From: Cellulomonas sp.
Lineage (GTDB): Bacteria > Actinomycetota > Actinomycetes > Actinomycetales > Cellulomonadaceae
Reading direction: 5' to 3'
Length of the DNA: 44,778 bases
Assembly: GCA_027451305.1 (NCBI GenBank)
Contig: DAIDJQ010000039.1
Location: 1-44,778, forward strand
The position numbers were made by a program, and so were the translations under genes. Below the pieces are notes generated by a model, which was not told the origin of the DNA, did not search any database, and worked only from the letters and a program-made list of their open reading frames with translations. Shown one piece after another: positions 23,805-30,639 of the stretch (position 1 is its first letter; each line of letters starts with the position of its first letter).

Positions 23805-24917
23805 ATGATCTCGGACGACCTCCCTCTCTCGCGCGCGGCCGTGGACCGCACGGCGGTGGCACGCGCCGACGACGGCCTGATCGCGCGGGCGCGCGCCGAC
23901 CGGAGCACCCGCGTGCTGCTGGTCCGCGACGGCTCGGTCGTCACCCACGTCCCCGCCGACGGGTCGGACGCCGTGGCGGGGGAGGGCTGGGGCCGCCGCG
24001 CGGGCGTCGAGGTCGCTGTCGCCTTCCTCGACCCGCAGACGGCGGAGGCGGTCGCGCACGCCGCCGGGACGGACGAGGAACCGGGCGACGACGGGTGGCT
24101 CTTCCTCGGTCGGGGCGCCGACGGCGGTGACCTGCTGGCCCGGCGGGTTCGACCCGAGCACAGCGCCCCGCGGTCGGGAGCCTCGTCGGACGTGCTGGTG
24201 CACCGGCCCACCGCGGGCAGCGGCCCGGCGGCGGAGGCGGCGGCCGCGTCCGGGACGGACGGCGGGGCGTCCGGGTCGGTCCGTGCCCCGCTGCCCGGCC
24301 TGCGCTGGACCTCGCTGCGGGTCGTCGGAGCCGAGCTGTCCGACGTCGACGCAGGGCTGGCGACGACGGCGGTGGCGCTCGACGCCTGGCACGCCCGCCA
24401 TCCGCGCTGCCCACGGTGCGGTGCGCCGACGGTCACGACAGCGGCCGGCTGGACCCGCCGCTGCACCCTCGACGAGTCCGAGCACTACCCCCGCACGGAT
24501 CCCGCCGTGATCATGGCCGTCGTCGACGGCAGCGACCGGCTGCTGCTCGGCCACGCGACGGCGTGGGCACCGCACCGGTTCTCCACCCTCGCGGGCTTCG
24601 TCGAGGCCGGTGAGTCGGTGGAGCACGCGGTGCGTCGCGAGGTCGCCGAGGAGACGACGGTCCTGGTGGGCGACGTGGAGTACGTCGGCAGCCAGCCGTG
24701 GCCGTTCCCGGCCTCCTTGATGCTCGGCTTCCGGGCCCGCGCGCTCAGCACCGAGATCGTGGTCGACGGGGTCGAGCTGGCCGATGCGCAGTGGTTCAGC
24801 CGCGACGAGCTGGCCCGTGCGGTCCGTGCCGGTGACGTGGTGCTGCCGAGCCCGGCGTCGATCGCCCATGCGCTGGTGCAGGACTGGTACGGCGGGCCGG
24901 TGCCGACGGCGGGCTGA
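23805..24917 (+). CDS. nudC: NAD(H) diphosphatase NudC
   Basis: Nudix hydrolase that cleaves NAD(H) to NMN(H) and AMP; family members also remove NAD caps from RNA. 370 residues: a variable N-terminal domain with an Ala/Gly-rich insert (about 130-165), a zinc-ribbon CPRCGAP with a further Cys in RRCTLDESEHYPRTDP (a fourth Cys ligand is not seen), then the Nudix core. The Nudix box GFVEAGESVEHAVRREVAEE is followed by TTV, so the consensus REVxEExG has Thr for Gly; the NudC-specific SQPWPFPASLM array is intact. The ATG is six bases after TACGGT. The neighbours kinase, nudC, mrx1 and uvrD2 repeat the mycobacterial order. Confidence 0.93.
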   Translation: MISDDLPLSRAAVDRTAVARADDGLIARARADRSTRVLLVRDGSVVTHVPADGSDAVAGEGWGRRAGVEVAVAFLDPQTAEAVAHAAGTDEEPGDDGWLFLGRGADGGDLLARRVRPEHSAPRSGASSDVLVHRPTAGSGPAAEAAAASGTDGGASGSVRAPLPGLRWTSLRVVGAELSDVDAGLATTAVALDAWHARHPRCPRCGAPTVTTAAGWTRRCTLDESEHYPRTDPAVIMAVVDGSDRLLLGHATAWAPHRFSTLAGFVEAGESVEHAVRREVAEETTVLVGDVEYVGSQPWPFPASLMLGFRARALSTEIVVDGVELADAQWFSRDELARAVRAGDVVLPSPASIAHALVQDWYGGPVPTAG

Positions 24918-24950
24918 CCGCTGCTCCGTCGTCCGGCAGGTCGTCGAACC

Positions 24951-24970
24951 GGGTCCCGCGCGGGCGACCC
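24951..24970. terminator. Weak hairpin between nudC and mrx1
   Basis: GGGTC/GACCC with inner CCGC/GCGG lies between convergent stops. It is G/C rich without a T-tract. Confidence 0.3.
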
Positions 24971-24983
24971 CTCGGGTGGGCCC

Positions 24984-25253
24984 TCAGAGCCCCAGCCGCT
25001 CCCGGACGTGCGCGAGCGAGGGGTTGGTGGCTGCCGATCCGTCGGGGAAGACGACGGTGGGTACCGTCCGGTTGCCGTCGTTGACCGACTCGACGAAGGC
25101 GGCCGCGTCCGGCACCTGCTCGACGTCGATCTCCGAGTAGCCGATCCCGGCGGCGTCGAGCTGGCTCTTCAGCCGGCGGCAGTACCCGCACCACGTGGTG
25201 GTGAACATGGTCAGCGGCTGGCGGGGGAGCTCGGACGTCGTCGTGTCGGTCAT
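24984..25253 (-). CDS. mrx1: Mycoredoxin (glutaredoxin-like, CGYC active site)
   Basis: An 89-residue thioredoxin-fold redoxin that reduces mycothiol mixed disulfides in actinobacterial cytoplasm. TMFTTTWCGYCRRLKSQLD places the active-site cysteines at 22 and 25. The cis-Pro segment TVPTVVFPDGS and C-terminal PSLAHVRERLGL are typical of mycoredoxin-1. ATG 25253 follows GAGGA at four bases. It is divergent from uvrD2 and convergent with nudC. Its presence implies mycothiol-based thiol chemistry. Confidence 0.92.
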   Translation of the reverse strand: MTDTTTSELPRQPLTMFTTTWCGYCRRLKSQLDAAGIGYSEIDVEQVPDAAAFVESVNDGNRTVPTVVFPDGSAATNPSLAHVRERLGL

Positions 25254-25408
25254 CGTTCCTCGTCGGTCGTCTCGTTGGTAGGTACAGGCTTCTGGCGGTA
25301 ACCCGGCGCGCGCTCCGAGTGTTCCCCGACCCGCCGCCGTTCGCCGGACCGTCCACCGTGCACCGCCACGCCTGCCGCCGTGTCGGTCCGGGCTGGGAGG
25401 ATGACGCG

Positions 25409-27526
25409 GTGCCCGCAGACGACCTCCTCGACGCGCTCGACCCGGAGCAGCGGGCCGTCGCCACCGCCCTGACCGGGCCGGTGTGCGTCCTCGCGGGCGC
25501 GGGCACGGGCAAGACGAGGGCGATCACCCACCGCATCGCGTACGGCGTGCGGACCGGCGTCTACCGTCCGGCCGGGGTGCTGGCCGTGACGTTCACCGCG
25601 CGGGCCGCCGGCGAGATGCGACTGCGGCTGCGCGCGCTCGGCGCCGGCGGGGTGCAGGCCCGCACGTTCCACTCGGCTGCGCTGCGCCAGCTGGGCTTCT
25701 TCTGGCCACGGGTGGTCGGTGGAGCCCCGCCGCGACTGCTCGAGCAGAAGGCGCCCGTCGTGGCGGACGCGGGCCGGCGCGCGGAGCTGTCGGGGGTCGA
25801 CCGCATCGCCGTCCGCGACCTGGCCGCCGAGATCGAGTGGGCCAAGGTGAGCCTCGTCCCTGCCGACGACTACGTGGCCGTCGCCCGTGCGGCCGGTCGG
25901 CCGGCACCCGCGGGCTTCGACCATCAGGACATTCCCCGGCTGATGTCGGCCTACGAGGACGCCAAGGAGGCTCGGGGGGTCATCGACTTCGAGGACGTGC
26001 TGCTGCTGACGGCAGCCATGCTGGCGCAGCGCGGCGAGGTGGCCGACGAGGTGCGCTCCCAGTACCGGCACTTCGTCGTCGACGAGTACCAGGACGTGAG
26101 CCCGCTGCAGCAGTACCTGCTCGACCAGTGGCTCGGAGGGCGCCACGACGTCTGCGTCGTCGGCGACCCCAGCCAGACGATCTACTCGTTCGCCGGTGCG
26201 AGCCCCCGGCACCTGCTCGAGTTCGCCAAGGCACATCCCCGCACCACCCGCATCGACCTGGTGCGCGACTACCGCTCGACCCCTCAGGTGGTGCGGCTCG
26301 CGAACGCGGTGCTGGTGACCGCGCCGAAGCGAGCTGGCTACGCACCCCTCCAGCTCGTCGCGCAACGGCCGGACGGTCCACCCGTGCAGTGGACGACGTA
26401 CCCGGACGACGAGGCGGAGGCGGCGGGCGTCGCCGCGCGCATCGCCCGACTCGTGACCGAGGGCACGCCTGCGTCTCGCATGGCGGTCCTCTACCGGACC
26501 AACGTGCAGGCCGAGGCGTTCGAGGACGCCCTCTCCCGGGCAGGCGTCGGCTACCAGCTGCGGGGCAGCGACCGGTTCTTCTCCCGGCAGGACGTGCGGC
26601 AGGCCGTGCTGCTGCTCCGTGGGGCCGCCCGGTCGGCCGGGGCCGATGAGCCGATGCCCCAGCTGGCGCGAGACGTGCTGCTCTCCGCCGGCTGGGCGCC
26701 CGCGCCCCCTGCGGAGCGGGGTCAGGTGCGGGAGCGCTGGGACGCGATGCAGGCTCTCGTCGGCCTGGCCGACGAGGTGGCGGCCGCCGCCGACGGTCGT
26801 CCCGCGACCCTGGCGGACCTGGTCGCGGAGCTGGACGAGCGTGCCGCCGCGCAGCAGGCGCCCACCGCCGAGGGGGTGACCCTGGCGTCGCTGCACGCGG
26901 CCAAGGGTCTGGAGTGGGACGTCGTGTTCCTCGTCGGCCTGAGTGAGGGGCTGCTGCCGATCTCCCTGGCCGAGACCGAGGCCGCGCGCGACGAGGAGCG
27001 TCGGCTCCTGTACGTCGGCGTGACTCGTGCGCGTGATCGGCTCGAGCTCTCCTGGGCCAAGGCGCGCACGCCCGGCTCACGTGCCACCCGCACGCGCACG
27101 TCGTTCCTGGACGACCTGTGGCCGACGGAACGTGCGGGGGGAGTCCAGGGGGACGGCGACCCCGCAGCCACCCGCGCACGCGTGCGGCTGCTGCGCTGGC
27201 GTGCCGAGCAGGCCGCAGCCGAGGGCAAGGGGGAGCGGGCGGTGCTCTCCGATGCCGTGCTGGCCGAGCTGGCCCGGCTCCGTCCCGGCTCGACGGAGAC
27301 CCTGGCGCGCGTGCGCGGGTTCGGTCAGTCGCTGATGGTCAGGTACGGGACGCAGGTGCTGGCCGTTCTCTCCGGAGACGGGGATCTCACCCGGGACGGT
27401 GACGCGTCGGAGCCGCCCGCGGAAGGCCGAAGAGCACGGCGGGGCGCCTCCTCCGAGCGTGCCGGGGACGGGTCGAGAGGGGCCGGAAAAAGGGTTGTGA
27501 CGCCCGGAGAGGCGCACCTAAGGTGA
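25409..27526 (+). CDS. uvrD2: UvrD2-like ATP-dependent DNA helicase with HRDC domain
   Basis: SF1A 3'-5' DNA helicase of about 705 residues. LAGAGTGKTRAITHR (about 26-40), LAVTFTARAAGEM, ARTFHSAALRQL, GVIDFEDVLLL, VVDEYQDVSPLQQ (about 223), VVGDPSQTIYSFAGA, YRSTPQVV, LHAAKGLEWDVVFLVGL and YVGVTRAR are all intact. A C-terminal HRDC domain follows (about 610-657, AVLSDAVLAELARLRP to RYGTQVLAVL). The tetracysteine module that in mycobacterial UvrD2 joins motor and HRDC is absent: the linker has no cysteine. The last 60 residues are charged low complexity. GTG 25409 follows GGGAGG at eight bases; an upstream frame extension looks noncoding. The 3' end contains the whiB7 promoter. Confidence 0.9.
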   Translation: MPADDLLDALDPEQRAVATALTGPVCVLAGAGTGKTRAITHRIAYGVRTGVYRPAGVLAVTFTARAAGEMRLRLRALGAGGVQARTFHSAALRQLGFFWPRVVGGAPPRLLEQKAPVVADAGRRAELSGVDRIAVRDLAAEIEWAKVSLVPADDYVAVARAAGRPAPAGFDHQDIPRLMSAYEDAKEARGVIDFEDVLLLTAAMLAQRGEVADEVRSQYRHFVVDEYQDVSPLQQYLLDQWLGGRHDVCVVGDPSQTIYSFAGASPRHLLEFAKAHPRTTRIDLVRDYRSTPQVVRLANAVLVTAPKRAGYAPLQLVAQRPDGPPVQWTTYPDDEAEAAGVAARIARLVTEGTPASRMAVLYRTNVQAEAFEDALSRAGVGYQLRGSDRFFSRQDVRQAVLLLRGAARSAGADEPMPQLARDVLLSAGWAPAPPAERGQVRERWDAMQALVGLADEVAAAADGRPATLADLVAELDERAAAQQAPTAEGVTLASLHAAKGLEWDVVFLVGLSEGLLPISLAETEAARDEERRLLYVGVTRARDRLELSWAKARTPGSRATRTRTSFLDDLWPTERAGGVQGDGDPAATRARVRLLRWRAEQAAAEGKGERAVLSDAVLAELARLRPGSTETLARVRGFGQSLMVRYGTQVLAVLSGDGDLTRDGDASEPPAEGRRARRGASSERAGDGSRGAGKRVVTPGEAHLR
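27487..27524 (+). promoter_or_regulatory. whiB7 promoter with A-tract element
   Basis: An AAAAA tract (27487-27491), three bases, then -35 TTGTGA (27495-27500), an 18-base spacer and -10 TAAGGT (27519-27524). WhiB7-activated promoters are known for an AT-rich stretch three bases upstream of the -35, so this fits autoregulation. The element is embedded in the last codons of uvrD2, and the A-tract stands out in a very G/C-rich gene. Confidence 0.75.
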
Positions 27527-27608
27527 ACGGGTCCTTGTTCGAGGGCGTGACGTCCGTGGGCGTGACCGTGCAGGTCGCAGCCCGGACCGTGAGAGGAGGT
27601 GGCCACAG

Positions 27609-27785
27609 ATGACGCTGATGCTCACTGCCGTCCGGTACCAGGAGCAGCTACGCGTGAGCATCCCCGCGGCCACCGTCCGCGCGTTCCAGGGGACCGCTGT
27701 GCCCGCCGGCTCGCTCACGCAGACCGGCGTCGTGCGCGGCACCACCACCACCACAGATCTCCGTCCCAGGACGTCCATGGTCTGA
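27609..27785 (+). CDS. 58-codon upstream ORF in the whiB7 leader
   Basis: A short ORF (MTLMLTAVRYQEQL at its N-terminus, TSMV at its end) with a strong AGGAGG nine bases before the ATG, about 80 bases downstream of the whiB7 promoter and 143 bases upstream of whiB7. The composition (Thr/Val/Arg-rich, a TTTTT run near codon 48) resembles no protein I know. By analogy with studied whiB7 loci it is probably a leader peptide whose translation controls termination. Codons 19-21 contain CCGCGGCC, identical to the right arm of the downstream terminator. The stop lies inside a small hairpin (GACCC/GGGTC, 27784-27798). Confidence 0.7.
   Translation: MTLMLTAVRYQEQLRVSIPAATVRAFQGTAVPAGSLTQTGVVRGTTTTTDLRPRTSMV
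27664..27671 (+). promoter_or_regulatory. Putative antiterminator segment inside the leader ORF
   Basis: CCGCGGCC here equals bases 27829-27836 of the terminator right arm, so it can pair with the left arm GGCCGCGG (27805-27812) and prevent the terminator. A ribosome stalled before about codon 14 would leave it exposed; a moving ribosome would mask it. The match is seen; the mechanism is inferred. Confidence 0.5.
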
Positions 27786-27803
27786 CCCCACCAGGGTCGG
27801 CAC

Positions 27804-27846
27804 AGGCCGCGGAGTCCGGAACTCGGACCCGCGGCCTTTCTCGTCT
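27804..27846 (+). terminator. whiB7 leader attenuator (intrinsic terminator)
   Basis: AGGCCGCGG (27804-27812) pairs perfectly with CCGCGGCCT (27829-27837), stacked on an inner GTCCG/CGGAC stem with loop GAACT. It is followed by TTTCTCGTCT. It sits between the leader ORF and whiB7, so it would stop most transcripts before whiB7. Confidence 0.85.
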
Positions 27847-27928
27847 CTCCGGACGTCCGGTGAGCGCACGGCGCGAGGTCCGCACCGACGCAGCACCACG
27901 CTCACCAGCAAGGACGTAGGAGGACATC

Positions 27929-28267
27929 GTGCGGCTCACCACGCTGCTCGACACCGTCGACAACGGAGGGTCCGGCCCGTGGCCACCAGGTTCCACGCAG
28001 CCGGAGACCCTCGACCAGCTCGTCGCCGAGCTCATCCCGTGCCGCTCGAACGACCCCGAGCTCTGGTTCGCCGAGCGGACCGCCGAGGTCGAGCGGGCCA
28101 AGGCGCTCTGCCGATCCTGCCCCCTGGTGGACGGCTGTCTGGCCGGAGCTCTCGAGCGCGCCGAGCCGTGGGGCGTCTGGGGCGGCGAGGTCTTCGTCGC
28201 AGGCCGGGTCGTCGCCGTCAAGCGGGGTCGCGGCCGCCCGCGCAAGCAGGCACAGCCGGCAGGGTGA
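27929..28267 (+). CDS. whiB7: WhiB7, Fe-S transcriptional activator of intrinsic antibiotic resistance
   Basis: A 112-residue Wbl protein that binds sigma-A region 4 and activates resistance and stress genes. The [4Fe-4S] ligands are Cys 38, 61, 64 and 70 (CRSCPLVDGC). EPWGVWGGE (79-87) is the Wbl sigma-contact turn, and the C-terminal AT-hook KRGRGRPRK (98-106) is the feature that separates WhiB7 from other Wbl proteins. GTG 27929 has AGGAGG five bases upstream. The roughly 400-base leader from the promoter at 27487 holds a leader ORF and an attenuator. The position downstream of uvrD2 matches the mycobacterial locus. It ends with a short hairpin. Confidence 0.95.
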   Translation: MRLTTLLDTVDNGGSGPWPPGSTQPETLDQLVAELIPCRSNDPELWFAERTAEVERAKALCRSCPLVDGCLAGALERAEPWGVWGGEVFVAGRVVAVKRGRGRPRKQAQPAG

Positions 28268-28273
28268 GAGGGG

Positions 28274-28291
28274 CGGGCCCGGGGCGGCCCG
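28274..28291. terminator. Hairpin after whiB7
   Basis: CGGGCC (28274-28279) pairs with GGCCCG (28286-28291), seven bases after the whiB7 stop. No T-tract follows. Confidence 0.4.
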
Positions 28292-28350
28292 CGGGCCGGG
28301 TGGCGGCTCGGCGCATGCCTGGGCGGAACGGCTGGGGACGCAGGGGGTTC

Positions 28351-29355
28351 TCAACCGGCCGCCGCGACCGCACCGTGGGAGGTGCACCCGCAGTCCGGGT
28401 GCACCTCCCATGTGCGTGTCCGAGGAACCACCTCCGGCAGGCTCACCTCGTAGGCCGTTCCGGGCCGGATGCGGGTGCGAGGGGGCGGTTCGTCGACGGC
28501 GGACAGCACCGTCGCAGCGGCGAGCCCGGCGCAGACGGCAGCCAGCGAGCCGACCTCGGGACCGGGGGCGGTGCCGACCAGCTGCGCGACCAGCCTCGGC
28601 CATGCCGGGTCGGCGTCCGCACGGTGCAGGTCCAGGCAGCGCAGGCACGGTCCGGCACCGGGGACGACGAGGGGTCCGACGACGGCGTCGGCCTCCCGCA
28701 CCAGCACGGGCACGTGCACCGTCCCGCTGCCCAGCAGCAGCTCGGACCGGGCCGGGTCGGCCGCACCGTGCTCGACGACCACCAGCACGTCCGGTGCCGC
28801 GGAGCTCTCGGTCCGCACCTCCGGCGCGACGTCCCGCAGCACCCGTACGGCGGCGCGCTCGCGTGCCGACCCGACGTCCGACCAGCGGTACCCGCAGGCG
28901 CCGACGTCGACGGAGCGGACCAGTGCCTCGTCGTCCACCAGGACCGTGCCGACGCCGGCAGCGGCCAGCGCGACGGCCGTCCCCAGCCCGATCGGACCGA
29001 GTCCGACGACGCCCACGACGGCGTCACGCCGTTCGCGCACCGTCCGCGTGCCCTCGCCGTCCGGCCTGATCAGCCCGCACACCATCGCATCGGCACCCGC
29101 GGGCCCGGTGACCGCCGGCACCCGCCGAGCCGGGGCTGCCAGCGCAGCCCCACGGAGCAGCTCGGCGAGCCGGTCCATGCGTACGCCGGTGCCGGTGGCG
29201 AGCTGGTCGGAGTCGGCGCCCGCGCCGAGCGCGAGGACGGCGGTCGTCTCACGCTCCGTCAGCCCCTCGAGACGCACGGCCCACCGGTCGTCGGTGCCGA
29301 CCTGCACCTCGCCGGGGGCGCGGCTCAGCACCCGCAGCCCGGCTCGCAGTCTCAC
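28351..29355 (-). CDS. ThiF/E1-like protein related to TOMM leader-binding/cyclodehydratase partners
   Basis: A 334-residue protein. The N-terminal third (1-115) resembles a winged-helix leader-binding domain. Then comes an E1-like Rossmann core (VGVVGLGPIGLGTAVALAAAG, VDDEALVRSVDVGACGYRWSDVGSARE), CLRCLDLHRADADPAW and a final CGCTSHG, the two Cys pairs probably holding a structural zinc. Such proteins partner YcaO enzymes in azol(in)e peptide biosynthesis, but no YcaO or precursor is nearby, and an orphan homologue sits at this locus in other actinobacteria (Rv3196 type, from memory). Function is therefore unknown. GTG 29355 has GGGGGG four bases upstream. Its 3' end contains a 14-bp perfect inverted repeat. 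It is convergent with whiB7. Confidence 0.78.
   Translation of the reverse strand: MRLRAGLRVLSRAPGEVQVGTDDRWAVRLEGLTERETTAVLALGAGADSDQLATGTGVRMDRLAELLRGAALAAPARRVPAVTGPAGADAMVCGLIRPDGEGTRTVRERRDAVVGVVGLGPIGLGTAVALAAAGVGTVLVDDEALVRSVDVGACGYRWSDVGSARERAAVRVLRDVAPEVRTESSAAPDVLVVVEHGAADPARSELLLGSGTVHVPVLVREADAVVGPLVVPGAGPCLRCLDLHRADADPAWPRLVAQLVGTAPGPEVGSLAAVCAGLAAATVLSAVDEPPPRTRIRPGTAYEVSLPEVVPRTRTWEVHPDCGCTSHGAVAAAG
28376..28410. repeat. 14-bp perfect inverted repeat inside the ThiF-like gene
   Basis: TGGGAGGTGCACCC (28376-28389) and its exact complement (28397-28410) are separated by seven bases. The repeat encodes the zinc-site residues WEVHPDCGCTSH, about 25 bases before the stop. It would form a very stable mRNA hairpin on either strand. 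Confidence 0.85.
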
Positions 29356-29444
29356 GCGTCCCCCCTCGTCCGGCGCACAGCGGTCACTGTGCCAGGGGCG
29401 GTGCCGACGGGGAGCGGTGCTGTCCACAGCGGACCCAGGGACGA

Positions 29445-29479
29445 CGAAGGGCACCGTCGCGAGGCGACGGTGCCCTTCG
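29445..29479 (-). terminator. Strong hairpin downstream of the DUF5679 gene
   Basis: A 16-bp perfect stem (29445-29460 with 29464-29479) closes a GAG/CTC loop, 16 bases after the DUF5679 stop on the minus strand. It is the strongest hairpin in the window by stem length. It separates DUF5679 from the ThiF-like gene. Confidence 0.75.
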
Positions 29480-29495
29480 ATCGGGACGAGAGCTG

Positions 29496-29654
29496 TCAGG
29501 CCTTGCCCAGGATCCGGTTCAGCTTCGTGCCGCAGACCGGGCAGATGGCCTTGGCCATCTTCCGACCGGACTCGGAGACGACCACGTCGCCCTCTGCCTG
29601 GCGCTTCTCCTTGCACTTCACGCAGTAGAACTCACCCGCGTACGTCTCGGCCAT
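29496..29654 (-). CDS. DUF5679 small zinc-ribbon protein
   Basis: A 52-residue protein with two CxxC knuckles, FYCVKCKEKR and AICPVCGTKLNRILGK, the pattern of a small rubredoxin-like or ribosomal-protein-like zinc ribbon. DUF5679 members in actinobacteria have this exact layout. Its function is unknown; the Lys-rich surface suggests RNA or protein binding. GAGGAGGG lies seven bases before the ATG, an unusually strong ribosome binding site that suggests high expression. It is monocistronic, ending in a 16-bp hairpin. Confidence 0.9.
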   Translation of the reverse strand: MAETYAGEFYCVKCKEKRQAEGDVVVSESGRKMAKAICPVCGTKLNRILGKA

Positions 29655-29827
29655 TCAGGTCCCTCCTCGGTGTGGTTCACCCGACCGGGGCATGCCGGCA
29701 GGCGACAGGGTCGGCGCCGGTCTCGGCGCGCCCGCGCTCACAGTAGTGGCCGCGCGCCGGGCGGGGGCGGAGGTGAGGTCGGCATCATGAGCGGCGGTGC
29801 ATCTGCCGCCGTGTCACCGTGCCGCGC

Positions 29828-29833
29828 TACCGT
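29828..29833 (+). promoter_or_regulatory. Putative leaderless -10 element of the YgjP-like gene
   Basis: TACCGT ends seven bases before the GTG at 29841; no Shine-Dalgarno is visible. Confidence 0.45.
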
Positions 29834-29840
29834 GCCGCCT

Positions 29841-30563
29841 GTGCCGCCCGCGCACGACCAGTCGGTCGAGGTTCGCCGCTCGCGTCGCCGTGCCCGCACG
29901 GTGACCGCGTGGCGCGAGGACGGCCGCACCATCGTGGCGATCCCGGCGCGGTTCACGCGGGCCCAGGAGACCGAGTGGGTCGGGCGCATGGTGGAGCGGC
30001 TGGCCGCTCAGGAGAAGCGTCGGCGCCCGTCCGACGACGAGCTGCTGTCCCGCGCGGCCGACCTGTCGGCGCGGTACCTCAGGGGCCGCGCGGTGCCGTC
30101 GTCCGTCCGGTGGTCGTCGCAGCAGGGGCGCCGTTGGGGGTCGTGCACGCCGACGGACGGCACCATCCGGCTCTCCGACCGGATGCGCGGCATGCCGCGC
30201 TGGGTCACCGACTACGTGCTGCTGCACGAGCTCACCCACCTGCTGCACCCCGGCCACGGCCCCGGATTCTGGGCCGAGCTGGCGACGTACCCGCACACCG
30301 AGCGGGCACGAGGATTCCTCGAGGGCTACGCGCACGCGGTGGACCGGGAGGGCGTCCGGCCGGCGCCGGTCCCGCCGGGCGCACGGCCGGGCGGCGGCTC
30401 GTCGCACGACGACGGGCCCGACGGCGAGCTGTTGGACGACGACGGACCGGACGACGAGGGGTCGGACCTCGACGACCCGGACCTCGACGACCCGGACCTC
30501 GACGACCCGGACGACCGGACCCCGGTCACCGACGGTTTCTGGGCCGCAGGCCAGACGTTCTGA
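29841..30563 (+). CDS. YgjP/SprT-like zinc metallopeptidase-fold protein with acidic tail
   Basis: 240 residues. The M48/YgjP-like domain (about 5-165) contains WSSQQGRRWGSCTPTDGTIRLSDRMRGMP and the zinc motif LLHELTHLLHPGHGPGFW (HExxH plus a downstream His). The C-terminal about 65 residues are Asp/Pro/Gly-rich, with a DLDDP repeat encoded by three perfect copies of a 15-bp unit. Relatives of unknown physiological substrate sit at this locus in many actinobacteria. GTG 29841 follows TACCGT by seven bases; the open frame continues upstream, but that part looks noncoding. Confidence 0.82.
   Translation: MPPAHDQSVEVRRSRRRARTVTAWREDGRTIVAIPARFTRAQETEWVGRMVERLAAQEKRRRPSDDELLSRAADLSARYLRGRAVPSSVRWSSQQGRRWGSCTPTDGTIRLSDRMRGMPRWVTDYVLLHELTHLLHPGHGPGFWAELATYPHTERARGFLEGYAHAVDREGVRPAPVPPGARPGGGSSHDDGPDGELLDDDGPDDEGSDLDDPDLDDPDLDDPDDRTPVTDGFWAAGQTF
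30465..30509 (+). repeat. 15-bp tandem repeat encoding an acidic tail
   Basis: Three perfect copies of GACCTCGACGACCCG (30465-30479, 30480-30494, 30495-30509), each encoding DLDDP, within the tail of the YgjP-like protein. Perfect identity at the DNA level suggests recent slippage. Confidence 0.9.
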
Positions 30564-30639
30564 CCCGCGACGGCGGTCCGGCCGGGACCTGGCGCCAGGG
30601 CAGTCCGTACCGGGGCCGCGGCACCTGTGCGAGGAGTGC

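Noticed and set aside
30588..30599. CCTGGCGCCAGG palindrome after the YgjP-like gene as a terminator
   Set aside because: With a minimal loop only four base pairs remain; not convincing.
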